From assembly GCA_023436245.1 (NCBI GenBank), contig JAEZJZ010000054.1, forward strand, positions 10,550 through 74,549: 64,000 nt of DNA, given 5' to 3'. The stretch's first letter is position 1; each line of letters begins with the position of its first letter. The position numbers and the translations under genes are program-made. The notes beneath the pieces are model-generated. The model saw nothing but the letters and a program-made list of their open reading frames with translations. It was not told the origin of the DNA and searched no databases. This DNA is from Bacillota bacterium. Lineage in GTDB: Bacteria; Bacillota; UBA994; UBA5500. This document shows positions 63,978 to 64,000 of the stretch, in pieces.

Positions 63978-64000
63978 GTAGAGGCTCGGCATGCCGAGCC
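63978..64000 (+). repeat. REP element, class A, at the window end
   Basis: GTAG (63978-63981) precedes AGGCTCGGCATGCCGAGCC, which runs to the last base. It lies 107 bases upstream of the RAYT start. Further repeat may continue beyond the window. Confidence 0.85.

Overview
The window looks like a chromosomal segment of a motile, single-membrane-type member of the Bacillota. The evidence is the gene set: SLH surface protein with CsaB, FtsEX with an M23 hydrolase, RNase J, long-form HPF, CsrA/FliW, FlgM, YvyF, ComFA/ComFC and a MinJ-like protein. The gene order secA-prfB ... ftsEX ... MinJ-like on one side and hpf ... fliS, fliD, flaG, hag, csrA, fliW, flgL, flgK, flgN, flgM, yvyF, comFC, comFA on the other follows the arrangement known from Bacillus subtilis, with insertions. 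Genus cannot be fixed from the sequence. No rRNA, tRNA, CRISPR array or prophage was seen.

Layout. 1-4000: division and wall genes (MinJ-like fragment, M23 hydrolase, ftsX, ftsE). 4797-6458: RNase J on the plus strand. 6544-16461: a 3305-residue S-layer-type protein with GLUG, LamG, PA14, twelve MBG and three SLH domains. 16865-18521: membrane M28 peptidase and PspC-like protein. 18654-23150: four overlapping genes (GT4, DUF5693, csaB, tagA/wecG), likely making and pyruvylating the wall polymer that SLH domains bind. 23436-28258: exported protein, prfB (with the programmed +1 frameshift), small gene, secA. 28590-32197: HD-GYP receptor, a 24-residue membrane peptide and two unrecognised proteins. 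32649-35269: hpf, csp, EVE protein, S9 peptidase. 35315-39554: translationally coupled signalling operon (MBL hydrolase, GAF plus variant HD-GYP, CHASE2 adenylate cyclase). 39729-51385: late flagellar genes, including a 1042-residue flagellin. 51620-53617: chemoreceptor on the plus strand. 53940-63153: yvyF, comFC, HD-GYP, pxpCBA, comFA, recD2. 63379-63870: a REP-associated tyrosine transposase (RAYT).

Regulation visible in sequence: three sigma-28/sigma-D promoters (flgM, hag, fliS) with the same 12-base spacer, a CsrA hairpin site in the hag leader just downstream of fliW-csrA, a sigma-H-like promoter before hpf, and several clear terminators.

The most unusual layer is repetitive. Two dispersed hairpin families fill the intergenic spaces. 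The first consists of palindromes of at least five arm classes, each preceded by GTAG and usually centred on GCATGC, often in inverted pairs 18-25 bases apart. This is the architecture expected of REP/BIME elements served by the RAYT gene at 63379. The second is a roughly 70-base twin-hairpin unit whose linkers are conserved while its arms change with complementarity kept; it forms a tandem array at 4087-4475, sits exactly at the apex of a split REP at 23342-23406, and supplies C-terminal codons of one gene. A REP pair supplies the C-terminal codons of recD2.
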